64,000 nt of DNA from assembly GCA_963693285.1 (NCBI GenBank), contig OY848929.1, positions 1,428,501-1,492,500 on the forward strand. The letters run 5' to 3'. Below the pieces are notes generated by a model. It was not told where the DNA came from and searched no databases. It saw only the letters and a program-made list of their open reading frames with translations. The DNA is from Xestospongia muta. Its lineage: Eukaryota; Porifera; Demospongiae; Haplosclerida; Petrosiidae. Shown here piece after piece: positions 1 to 11,500 of the stretch. Every line of letters starts with the position of its first letter. Position 1 is the stretch's first letter. The position numbers and the translations under genes were made by a program.

Positions 1-105
1 GTTTATTATGACAATGGTATTAAAAATAGTTTCGATTCTAGATTTAAACTGCATATTTTAGAATGCTATTTATATTCCAGACTTATAAATTATCTCGCTA
101 TTTAG

Positions 106-1318
106 ACACCAAGATCTCATACATCAAGCCCATCTGTTAGAACTCTCCTAGACGCTTCACCTTCAACTAACTTTTCTAGTCCCTCAAATAATGTTGTCCA
201 GCCACCATCTCAAATGTCATTGGATGCTAATAGTGAACTAGTTAAAGTGAATTGACTGCTTTGTATATTAATATTACTACTATTTGTTGTGTAGGTATTA
301 AAGTATTCTGAAGCTGATATGTTACAAATAATACAACAGGTCAAACAAAGCTGTCAACTAGAGGTACCACTGGTTACTTTGTAGTACTAATGTTGTATTA
401 TTGCTATTAGACTGAGGAACAGGTATTAGTTGTGAAAGAGGAATATTCAGAAGAGATTCGTAAGTTTCAAAAGAAAATGGAACGACTAGTGAAAGAGCTA
501 CAAAACTTACGTTCAAATAGTGCACTGCAATCTTCTCATACTGTTAAGATGGAAGAGGAAATAGCAAAGTTGAAGTGAGTTGATAGTGTCGTTACTTTTT
601 AATTTATTATCATTTATTAGGGAGATATGTACTGAACATGAGGAAACTGAAACTAAAGTACTAGACAGTTATGAGAAATTAAAAGAAGAAAGCAAAAACA
701 TAGAGAAACAGAGAGACCAGGTATGTACTGTAGCTTAGTACACTTTTAATATCTTCTTGCTATAGGCTCTGGCTGATTTCACTTCTCTTGAAAAATCGTT
801 TGCAGACTTTCATCAAAGACACATTAAAGCACGAGAAGCTGTGTCAACTCTTCAACAAGTGAGTATTGTAGCATTCTTGTTCAAAGTACTATTAGTGCTT
901 GTCTCACATAGTCTGAGGCATCATTACAACAATACATAAATGAGTTGGAGTCCAAATTGGACCACATTGAACAAATGAATCAACAATTACAACAAGAAAC
1001 CATGGTTAAAATTCAAGAGTATGTTATAAGAGTATTTGGTCTAGCCCAGTGTTGTTTTCTTTATTAGAGCTAATGATATCTATGAGAAACTAAAGTCTGA
1101 TCATGCATCGGAGATTGCAGTGATAAAAGCAAATTCCAAGAAGATGGCAGTTCAGATTTCAAGTCTGGAACGACAACTACAACAAAAAGTGAGTCTATTA
1201 AAATGTGTCAATAGCTCATCGTTAAATCATTGATATTTGTTTAATTCTATAGGAGCAGGAAAAATCTGAACTTACTCAAATATGTGAAGATTTGATGAAA
1301 GAGCTTGGCAGTAGATAA
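106..1318 (+). CDS. TACC: TACC-family coiled-coil protein, C-terminal part (5' end outside window)
   Basis: Eight exons join in frame: 106-246, 295-363, 411-574, 621-720, 766-858, 912-1018, 1068-1188, 1253-1318 (286 codons plus stop visible). Introns are 44-64 bp with GT-AG ends. The first exon is Ser/Pro-rich; the rest is one long coiled coil. The stretch RDQALADFTSLEKSFADF and the ending ELTQICEDLMKELGSR match the conserved C-terminal TACC domain. In other animals TACC proteins bind the microtubule polymerase chTOG/XMAP215 and act with Aurora A at centrosomes and spindles. The N-terminal part, usually poorly conserved, lies upstream of the window. A general coiled-coil protein is the alternative, but the TACC signature is specific. 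Confidence 0.88.
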
Positions 1319-1430
1319 TGAGGCTCTTCACTCTTTGTCCCTTGTATTAAGTTTAATATGTCCATGTACTATAAACAGCAAACATGATGTATGTCCTAAA
1401 TATTACTAAGCCACACCTATTTAATAAATA

Positions 1431-2520
1431 ATGGCTGACTGCCTATCATCTAATGTACAAGAAGAATCACTAACTCAATCAGGGGATATTTTAAACGCTT
1501 CTGGAGGGACCTGTGATGAGAACATTATTGACCTGACTGATGCTAAAAATAATCCAAGATCAAACGAAGAATTAATTAATGGCTCTTGTCAACCTAAATC
1601 ACTTTCTGTCACTGATGAACAGCTTACTATAGACAAATTAGATAAATTAACGATACATGAATCATCTCTTTCTGGTACAACAATATCTGAGGAGGACCCT
1701 AGTAATAAAGATAGTGATATTACAACCACCACTACTCAAACAGAGTCACTATTGGACTATTATTATGGAACAAAACCTACTAAAGAAAAGACATCACAAG
1801 GCAATCTGTTAATACTGTGTCCAAGTCAATTATTTATTTCTAATATCTATAGAATTAGATTATGTTTTAGAAGTATATGATTTTAATCCAAGTTTAAAAA
1901 CTAAAGATCTTTTACAGGAGCTACTTCTATATGGGTAAGTTGTCATGTTATATCAATAATATCTCCATTGTATTATAGTCCACAGACTATGAAACTCAAG
2001 TGGGTTGATGACACACACGCATTAGCTATATATACCTCTATTGCTGATGGTAATAATTGATATAAATAAATAAATGATAACGATCTCTTGTGGTCTTTGG
2101 ATAGCTAAGATAGTAGTCAAAGGTACATATGCCAATATCAAGGTAAGATTGTTAAGACAATCTACTAACAACGAGTCATTTATTATAGCAGAGAAAGTAG
2201 CTGGTAAGTAGTAGTAAATGAATACGATCATGAAACTTGTGTTATTTTGTATGTAGCATCAATCAGAGAATCATTAGAATCTTCACATTCTCTTGAGCGT
2301 CCTTCTACGACAGCTAATGTAGCAAGAAGAATGATAGGGCATGCTTTGGGTGTTAAAATTAATATCACTCCTGAACAGAGAGAGAGAGAACGTGAAGAGT
2401 TAAAATTAGCTAAAGGTACAAATAGAATTTATGAAGTACTAGCATATTAGTGTTACAGCAATTTGTTCTCTATTGCTCTTAGAAAAGAAACAAAGAAAAC
2501 AAGTTGCAAAGTCAAGCTAA
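1431..2520 (+). CDS. R3HCC1L: R3HCC1/R3HCC1L-like protein
   Basis: Start ATG 1431; proposed exons 1431-1800, 1853-1934, 1979-2049, 2105 or 2110-2142, 2189-2203 (15-nt microexon), 2257-2415, 2483-2520; about 255 aa. The N-terminal 120 residues are acidic and Ser/Thr-rich. The C-terminal half matches the conserved end of vertebrate R3HCC1L: LEVYDFNPSLKTKDLL, then LKWVDDTHALAIY, then ERPSTTANVARRMIGHALG. The R3H domain itself is not obvious, and the molecular role of this family is poorly known. Two junctions are uncertain. The first intron only keeps frame with a GC donor at 1801. The fourth exon keeps frame from acceptor 2110, although the 2105 acceptor gives a more homologue-like peptide. The 3' end converges with the next gene, 93 bp away. 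Confidence 0.75.
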
Positions 2521-2613
2521 GTACATTATCAATTAATTAATTGATTTTAATTTTATTTATGTTTATGATAATAAATAAGGTGTTTATAAAGAGATACATA
2601 ATCATAATAATTA

Positions 2614-5600
2614 CTAATAAAATACATCTGCTCTAAATAGGTCTTTTCTTTCTTTTTTCCTTTTTGGGGTTTTCTTTTCCTTCTTTTTAACTTCCTTTTT
2701 CTCTTCATTGACTTTCTTTTTCTCTCTAAGCTCAACTCTGTCATCTATTGGATCAGAGTATCTCTTTTTGGTATCTTTCTTGAGTGAACCCTTTTGTTTT
2801 TTGTAAGTGTCATTTGAGGAAGGTTTGTCTTTATTAGTCAATTGGTCCGCATTTACTGCCTTTTTATCAGGACTAATTCTGGATGAGGCATGATGTGAAG
2901 ACATCTCAATTTCACCTAGTGATAAACGTCTTTTCAATAATGAGTTATCAATACCAGACAATGCCCTCTTTGAATTTTCACCTACGTCAGATCCTCTCCT
3001 TCGTAGTTTTCTCTTTGATTGATGTACTTCCATGTTGACAGGCTTTTGTACAGCATAATAATGGCTATCAGATTTTTGTCTCTCTTTCACAGACGCTGTT
3101 TGCAAACTACTTTTCAGTGAGTCCATTATCATTGGTTTGTGTTCTTCAATTGGCATAGCAATGTTTCCTTTCCAAGGCCATATATCGTTTTCAGTTGCTG
3201 TATGTTGAGCCATTATCTTTTCCAAATCAAACTCGGAAGTATCTTCCTCTTCATCGTCATCATTGAGGACATGTTGATCCATATGGATAGCGATACTCTC
3301 AGAAGCCATTTGACTTGACTCACTCTCCTGTGACAAGTCATCTACAACAGTAAGCAGTGATGGCTCTTGTTCAGTAACTACTACTGGTTGTGGAGATGGT
3401 GTGTATTCAGCTTCTTTGAGTGCTTTAGGAATGAGACCTTTAGAGATTTCATCATTATAGAAGAAATCGTCTTCATTGTCCTCATCACTCTCAACTGGTG
3501 GAATGTACACAGTTTCCATGTAAAACATACCATCACTCTGTCTAGGTGTCTCATCATGATGTATGGTCCATTTGAGTTTCTTTGAAGGTGCACTTTTTTC
3601 AGGCTTCACTGGTGGTATAGAGGTATTCATAACTGGATCATTGTCCGTTGGAGTTGAAGGTTTTGCTGATGGTTTGTGTTTTGATTGTGTCTTAAGTTTT
3701 GTTTTTACTGGAGTATTCTTGGTAGAAGATTTCACTTTTTCTGGAGGATTCTGTTCCAGAGATTTTGTTTCTTTGGGAATGATCTCTGCAGCTGGAGGGA
3801 TATTTAATGGTGGTTCTTTCAATGGAGGTCTTGATTGCTCTGGAACACCTGGAATATTGATGGAAGTTGTTAACTCGCTTGAAACATGTCTTGGTGGAAA
3901 AGCCATCTGTTCTTGATAGTCATTGATGGTGCTTAAACTGTGTTGTGATGAGCTAACTGGAGGTAGTCTGATCGTTTTGAGCTCTTGTGTGTGTGGTGTA
4001 TACTCTGTGATTGTGGTATGAATGAGTTCTTCATTATCTACTTCTTCTACTTCTATGTTTGATATCAATTCACTCTCATCATCACCACTTAGTTCTTGTT
4101 CCAATAAAATGTGTGGAGCTGTAAAAAAAGAAGTTTGTGTTTCAAGTACAAATGTTTGTAATCATATACCATATAAACCAAATTCATTATTGGCTATTTC
4201 TTGACTTTTCAATTGCTTTCTCATTTTCCTCTCCATTTTCTTCAACCTATCACAAAAGAAGTAGTTACTATCATCTACTAGCTATACAGTGTATACCTTA
4301 ATTTTTCCTTATTGTAACAAATATCTGAATTTGCAGCAAAAAAGTAGCAAGCTATTGTAAACATTAGCACTAAAGTTATGCCTACTATAGCAGCTATGAC
4401 AAAAATATACCAACTGAGTGGTTCTTTTTCAGCGTTTTCTGTAAGTATATATATTACTAACAACTAAATATTTGAACTGACCATCAGAGTATATGGTAAT
4501 ATTGTAATAGATGGTAATGCTCATTCCAGTAATATTATCTCGTCCAATACATTCATATATACCAGTATCTGAAGGCACTGCATTTACTAAAACCAGACTG
4601 CCATTACTAGCAACGTATGGTCCAGTACCATCAGCCATCCTGTTATCTGGAACACTATTAAGAATCAAACCACTTTAAAACATTGATATTAGTTGCTTAC
4701 ATGTCTCCATTTCTTCTCCATGTATAGATTGGACTAGGTACTCCAAGTATATCACATCTCACTACTGATCTTATTCGGTCATCAACTACAAAGCTGGCAG
4801 TTTCATTGATATATAATGGAATATACTCTAGTATAAAAAAATGAAGTTTTGTTTCATGCAGTTATTTACTTACCATTTATTCCAAGGTAAGCTTCAGCTT
4901 TACCTACAAGATCTCGATACATTCCTACACACTTGTAAGTGGCCATATCGTTGAAGTTTAGATTAGTAAGGTATAATATTGACTGTCTGTTGGTAAGGTT
5001 TGTTGACACACCAGTTGATATTATTTGGTTGTTTTTCTCCCACTGAATGGACATTACTTCATAATTAAAGGTACAAGAGAATACGGCCATCCCTCCTAGT
5101 GACTGGTTAATATTCGTTGGAGGATTAATGACCTGAAGTTGAACTACATAAAGAGAGAGAGAAGATATGATGGATCATTGGACTGATGCTGCCAATCTTA
5201 CATCCTTCGACTGTGAGAGTGAAAGTGATGTTGCGTTCATCTCCTTCTACACTAGCACTGCATTGATAGTCTCCTTCATCAGATGGTTCACTGTTAAATA
5301 TCTCTGTTATCAGAGTGGCATCATCATCATAATAACTAGTAAACAGGAGTAACAAATGGCAGTTTAGGGACATACCTACCTGATGTGGTTTGACAACAGT
5401 TCTCCAGACAAACGGTTTATATTAATAATAGCTGAAGCATTTGTCGTAAGTGTAGTATTGATTTCTACTGTACAGTTTAGTATTGCAGTTTTGTTGTAAG
5501 CTACAGTGACGTTGTCAGCCAGCAAGGAGATGATTTGACACTCTGAAGAAAGAAACAATACAATGTAACAGTATACTCTGAGCAGTAAGAAACTTACTGG

Positions 5601-5655
5601 CTGTATAAGCAAGTACAGCTACAGTTAGAACGCTGTAAAGAAGTTTAACCATCAT
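2614..5655 (-). CDS. Single-pass membrane protein with immunoglobulin-like domains and long charged tail
   Basis: Nine exons (5598-5655, 5380-5542, 5202-5335, 4874-5143, 4701-4827, 4482-4654, 4297-4438, 4170-4246, 2614-4118) join in frame to 882 aa. The first exon encodes a signal peptide (MMVKLLYSVLTVAVLAYTA). Three Ig-like units follow, each with a Cys-to-Cys span and a closing Tyr-x-Cys motif (EGDYQCS, MATYKCV, TGIYECI). One membrane span (SWYIFVIAAIVGITLVLMF) precedes a cytoplasmic region of about 520 residues, mostly in one exon. That tail is Pro/Ser-rich and acidic, with several Tyr in acidic context, and ends in a strongly Lys-rich block. A cell-surface adhesion or recognition role is inferred from architecture only; no orthologue is recognised. 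It is divergent from the death-domain gene. Confidence 0.82.
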
Positions 5656-5744
5656 TTTAGACAGACTGAGCCCCACCCTTCTCCTTGTTCATAAACAAGT
5701 TGGGCGCGGTCAGTTACTAACATTTTTAACCCTTTATATCAAAC
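5656..5744. promoter_or_regulatory. Bidirectional promoter between Ig-receptor and death-domain genes
   Basis: Only 89 bp separate the two divergent start codons. The stretch contains a C-rich CCCCACCC box (KLF/SP-like), a GGGCGCGG box and an A/T-rich palindrome around TTGTTCATAAACAA. A shared core promoter is inferred from the spacing; factor assignments are by motif resemblance only. Confidence 0.55.
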
Positions 5745-7627
5745 ATGGACAGAAAGCCAACTGATCTTGAGATCGTGGAAATATCCAAACATCTTTATAA
5801 ATGGGAAATTCTCGGAACACATCTTGGTATTACAAGTCCTGAGCAAGAAGCACTGAAAAGAGACTACAGTAATCAATATGAATACCAGAAACAACAATCC
5901 TTATTTCTTTGGAGAAGAAAAAATGGCAGTGATGCTAAATTGAGTGTCTTGACAGATGCATGTCAACAAGCTGGTGAAAATGATATGGCAGAAAAAATAC
6001 GAGCAATGCTTGGCTTAGTTAATGTAACAAAGACCACACCCACTCCATCATCTGGTCAGTATGCATCCAGTGGTCCTGATACTCAACTGAATAATTTGGA
6101 TCAGCCACCCTCAATTATTGTAAGAACAAGTAATCGCTTTGATGTGCATTGGCGTTATTTTCATTGTGATATTTATTCCCTATATTTGTGAGTTATTAAA
6201 GTTTTTATCCACATAGAGAGTGTCTTAGTAACCAACCTTGGGTATAGTAAAATTAAAGAAATCTCTCTTAAGTCAATGTTATCAAAACAGCATTTGTATT
6301 ATTATATGCTGAATTAAATTATGTGTTCTGTTCTATTTTAGAAAATACATAAAGTGGCTACCGATAGTCCTAGAACAGTTTCATCAGATCCCATCATACA
6401 ACAGAACACTAGTGATGTACAAAGCAACAGTGAAGTTATAACTACCACTACTGCTACTACTAGTAATAATAGTAGCCAGCAACCTATTGTCACTGCCACT
6501 ATTATGACGACAGATACAACTAAAGCTAATACTAGTGCTCATTCTGATACTGTCATTGATGTTGATCCAAATACTTTAAGAAAGATCTATAAACGTCATT
6601 CACCAGATATTATTGCCGGGATTCAAGAGCCAACTGATTTTGCTAACAGACTAGAAGCTGCCTCCATTATTGATGAGATGATAACTGATCGTATCGTTAC
6701 CACACCTGGTATGGCTCGCATTGATAAAGCTACTTTATTGATGCAAAATGTGAAAGCTAAACTTAGCACTAAAGACACCACTAATACCTTTATATCTTTA
6801 TGCGTCATTCTTAAACGTTATGCTACCACTAGCGATATTGCAGAGATGATGATGAGTGAAGCTGGTAAGAAAGATTATGATTTTTATTATAATATTTAAG
6901 TCTTTGTTACTTTAGGTCTTCCATGGCCAGTTTCTCAAAGTCAGAAACCTCCATCTTCTACAATTCCAGTGAGTGCTATAGTAATTATATTAATCTAGTT
7001 TCTTTCTTTTGTAGCCAATGGTTGCTATGAGACATGAACCATCTCCTTTGAGATTGTCAGAAGAGCCTAATGTATTAACAGTGAGTGAATGCAATGTCCA
7101 TTGAATCTTAATTTGTTTTAATAGCAAGCTACTGTGAGACAAGGACAAATACCAGGTGTTCCTATAATGCAACAAGAAGAACCAGACATATTTGCTAAGA
7201 GTATGTAACTACTTGTGTTGACACTTCATTTTATACACAACTCACACAGGTGATTTTTCAGAGTTTAGTAACATTACGAAGTATGGCAAGCCTGGATTAA
7301 GTGATATGTTGAACTGGATTGTGTCTCAAGTCAGTCTTACATGTATAATCTGGTATTTATTTATTGTACACATAGGATCCCAGCATATGGCAGGAGGTTG
7401 GAACTGAACTAGGTCTTTCACCAGGGGTACTTAATGGTTTTAAGATGGATCTTTCTCTTGGTGGAAAACCTAGCCTCATGTTTAAGGAGGTTCTTGTTCG
7501 TTGGGAAAGGAGTATGTCAAAACCTTACACATGGCAGACTATCTTGGAAGCTCTCTCATCTCCAAAAGTTGGACACCATAAACTGGCCAATAAGATTGCT
7601 AGTCATTTGAGAAATAAATGTCTTTGA
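5745..7627 (+). CDS. Adaptor-like protein: death domain, CARD-like domain, death domain
   Basis: Exons 5745-6119, 6342-6864, 6916-6968, 7015-7080, 7125-7200, 7250-7329, 7376-7627 join in frame (474 aa). Residues about 5-90 are a death-fold helix bundle (ISKHLYKWEILGTHLGI). A Ser/Thr-rich linker follows. Residues about 199-300 look like a CARD (LRKIYKRHSPDIIAGI, then LLMQNVKAKLSTKDT). Residues about 375-470 are a second death domain (WQEVGTELGLSPGVLNGF, KPYTWQTILEAL). Death-fold domains mediate homotypic assembly in apoptosis and innate signalling; no catalytic domain is present, so an adaptor role is inferred. The C-terminal three exons are duplicated in the next gene. An AATAAA lies at 7641. 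The CARD call is the least certain part. Confidence 0.8.
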
Positions 7628-7730
7628 ATTAAATTTTTTTAATAAAATTTGTAGTTAACAAGATTCATCCTGAATATTTACTAAACTAAGCCCGTCCTGT
7701 TTTACATATTTTTGTAACTTTGTTTGCATA

Positions 7731-8422
7731 ATGGCTGGTTCTGGGAAAGATGTAGATATGAAATATAACTTGAAAGAACAGCTAGTTCCTTCAAGTCAAT
7801 CAGATAATAGTAAGTTATAATATCTTCTACAATACATAGTGGGTATATTTTCTATCTGTTTAGATGATATTTCAGAGTTTAGTAGCGTTGCTAAATATAG
7901 TAAGCCAGGATTAAGTGACATGTTAAACTGGATTGTAGCTGAGGTCAGTACAATTTTCTCAAAGTTTGTTATATATTGTAAGCTCTGGATTCTATACAAA
8001 GTTTATATTAAACTGTGTAACACAAACAAATAACTCTTGGTGATAGCTGCTCTCAAGTTTGTATTACCCAGTAGATTGTATTAGCAGGCTAAGGAATTAC
8101 TTGTATGATCCCCTTAGCTAACCTGTACTGAACCTGTGTACTTACTCCCTTTGTTTTATATTTATTGATACAGGAGACTAGTATATGGCAAGATGTTGGA
8201 ACTGAGCTGGGTGTTCCAAACGGTGTTTTAGAAGGTTTCAAGATGAATCTTTCTTTTGGTGGAAGACCTAATCTCATGTTTAAAGAGGCTTTGATTTATT
8301 GGGAAAAGAAGCAGTCAAAACCATATACATGGCAGACTATCTTAGAGGCCCTCTCATCACCTAGTGTAGGACAGCATCAGTTAGCTACTAAAGTTGCTGA
8401 TAAGCTTAGACGAAGACAATGA
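7731..8422 (+). CDS. Short single-death-domain paralogue of the upstream gene
   Basis: Exons 7731-7809, 7864-7943, 8174-8422 join in frame to 135 aa. After a 26-residue leader without a signal peptide, the protein is nearly only a death domain, closely similar to the C-terminal one of the upstream gene: KPGLSDMLNWIVAE, IWQDVGTELGVPNGVLEGF and KPYTWQTILEALSSP recur. Intron positions match, so this is a local tandem duplication of the last exons, 104 bp downstream. A bare death domain could act as a competitor or capping subunit of death-domain assemblies; that is inference. The last intron (230 bp) is long for this locus. Confidence 0.78.
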
Positions 8423-8433
8423 ATTTTCATTTT

Positions 8434-8483
8434 AATTATTATTAATAATAATTATTAATAATCATTAATAATTATTAATAATA
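8434..8483. repeat. ATT/AAT-rich simple repeat
   Basis: Interrupted (ATT)n/(AAT)n run between the short death-domain gene and CLP1, about 50 bp upstream of the CLP1 start codon. No gene here. Confidence 0.9.
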
Positions 8484-8529
8484 GTTACAATTATTCTATT
8501 GGGATTTTAACCCTTTGTGATTGTTGAAA

Positions 8530-11500
8530 ATGGCTGCATTACCTGCATTAGAGAAAGAGGTGAGCATAATGTAAATTAGAAATTTCCTAAGTCTGTACAA
8601 TGTCAGGAGGAAGATACTCGTCCCATGAAAGACTGGATCTTAGCACAAGAGTCTGAGCTGAGATTAGAAGTACACGATGACAACAGTATAGATATTCAAG
8701 TACAGATATTAATGACTAGAGCTGTTGTTATGTTTCTCTCTATAGTTACTGTTTGGTGTAGCTGAGGTCTTTGGTACAGAGTTAGCAAAGAACATGAGAT
8801 ATACTATTGCAGACCAGTCAAAGATAGCGGTGTTTACATGGACTAGTTGTACTTTGAGAGTATCCCAACCTCAACTGCCTAACATTTTATTATCTTTACT
8901 TCTTACAATGTCTTTAGCAGCTGTTCCTTGACTCTCCATACTGTATTAGATATTAGGCACTCCTGATGTAGCTTATGTTTCCACGGAAACACCCATGTCA
9001 ATATATCTCAATACCCACATTGCTATAGACCAATTGAGACACAAAGCACAATTAAATGATGCTCTTGGACCAAAGGTATCAATCATGAGATTGTCCATGT
9101 TGAGTTTTGTTTCCTAGGTAATGGTATGTGGCCCTACTGATGTTGGGAAGAGCACACTCTGTCGCTTGTTATTGAATTATGCTGTTAGAATGGGTCGACA
9201 ACCAATCTTAGTTGACATTGATGTTGGACAGGTTATTAACTGGTTATATCTCTAGTTATTAATTATTGTTTATTAGGGACATATATCCATACCAGGTAGC
9301 ATAGGTAAGTAAGGAATTAGAGATTTATCCTGTTACTGACACAAATATAAATTCATATATATTTCTAATTTTATTTTTGTGAAGGAGTTCTACCAATTGA
9401 GCGACCAGCTGGTATTGAAGAGGATGAGTTCTCAAAAGCAGCTAGTTTGGTTTTCCATTATGGACACAATAATCCAGGTGCTAATTTAAAATTGTATCAC
9501 ACTTTGGTGTCAAGAGCGGCTGAAATGGTCGAGGAGAGAAATAAAGTTAATCATAAGAGTAAGTCCATTCATACAATACCATTTATTATGTTGTGATAAG
9601 TAAGATGTGTTAAAGTTCTTGGAAAGATCCAAATTCTTAGAGTGATTTAACAAAAAAAGTAGTAATATATCAAGATATAGTAATCCAGCAGTTTGTGTAA
9701 CACAGCAGTTTTAAGTAATACAGCAGTTTTAAAATGGAACTAAATAATATTAATTAATTTTATGTAATCTCAATTGTCATGGCTTTTTCTTTGGCTTTGT
9801 TTTGGGATCTTTCCTTGGTTTGGGAGTGGGATCTTTAGGTTTGGGAGTAGGTTTTGATTTTTTTGGCCTGGGAGTTGGTTTTATGTTGGTACTTGGTTTT
9901 GGATCAGATTTTGGCTTGACAGTCGGTTTTGGACTCATTCTAGGCCTATGCTTGGATTTGGGATCAGGTTTATGATGACATGGTTTGTGACCTTTAGACC
10001 TGGTAGGCTTAATTTTCTTTCCATTGTTTGTATCATTGCCAGAACCCAAATCTTCATCATAAATGTAACTTTCATAGTCATCATATTCATAGTCATCATA
10101 ATTGTAACTTTCATACTCATTATAATTGTAACTTTCATAGTCTTCATCATTGTTTTTATCATCATTGTCATCATCTCTGCAGCGACATTTCTTATTATGT
10201 CGGGGTTTAGGACTTGGTTGGATGCAAACAGGAATTTGAATTTCAGAGATGTCCTTACGACAGCTAAATTCTCCATCTTCTCTGACACAGATGCACTTCT
10301 CACAACCTTTGGGTGGAGTTCCAACACATTTTGACCGAGTTATAGCTGTGTTGTTGTTGTGCAGACATAGAGGACGTAACTCCACACAGGATTTGCCTTT
10401 AGCAGTACAATTTCGTATCTCACAGGGTAGACGGCTTAACCCATGCTTGTGTTTTGGACTAGATTTGGAATCAGGCTTATGACATTTGTGACCTTTAGAC
10501 CTGATTTTCTTTTTTGTACCATCACCAGAACCCAAATCTCCATCATAATTGTAATGGTCATAGTCATCATCTTTTTTATCATAGTCATCATCATTTTTAT
10601 CATCATCTCTGCAGCGACATTTCTTATGAGAGTTTTTATTGTGTCGGTGTTTAGGTTTGCAGACAGGAATTTGAAGTTCAGAGATGTCCTTACGACAGCT
10701 AAATTTTCCATCTTCTCTGACACAGATGCACTCCTTACAACCTTTAGGTGGAGTTCCAACACATTTTGACCGAGTTATAGCTGTGTTGTTGTTGTGCAGA
10801 CATAGAGGACGTAACTCCACACAGGATTTGCCTTTAGCAGTACAATTTCGCATTTCACAGGGTAGAGGGCTTAACCCATGCTTGCGTTTTGGACTCTGTC
10901 TAGATTTGGGATCTTTCCCTGGTTTGGGAGTGGGTTTTGGATTTTTTGGCCTGGGAGTTGGTTTTATGTCGGTACTTGGTTTTGGACCAGGTTTTGGTCT
11001 GGGACCTGGTTTTGGTCTAGGAGTTGGTTTTATGTTGGTACTTGGTTTTGGATCAGATTTTGGCTTGAGAGTCGGTTTTGGACTCATTCTGCTATGCTTA
11101 GATTTGGGATCAGGTTTATGATGACATGGTTTGTGACCTTTAGACCTGGTAGGCTTAATTTTCTTTCCATTGTTTGTATCATTGCCAGAACCCAAATCTT
11201 CATCATAAATGTAACTTTCATAGTCATCATACTCATTATAATTGTAACTTTCATAGTCGTCATCATTGTTTTTATCATCATTGTCATCATCTCTGCAGCG
11301 ACATTTCTTATTATGTCGGGGTTTAGGACTTGGTTGGATGCAAACAGGAATTTGAATTTCAGAGATGTCCTTACGACAGCTAAATTCTTCATCTTCTCTG
11401 ACACAGATGCACTTCTCACAACCTTTGGGTGGAGTTCCAACACATTTTGACCGAGTTATAGCTGTGTTGTTGTTGTGCAGACATAGAGGACGTAACTCCA

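Noticed and set aside
1..105. Possible additional upstream TACC exon
   Set aside because: No frame with a good donor before the acceptor at 105; treated as intron.
3367..4204. Plus-strand frames of 60-117 codons
   Set aside because: Shadows of the long minus-strand cytoplasmic exon of the Ig-domain gene.
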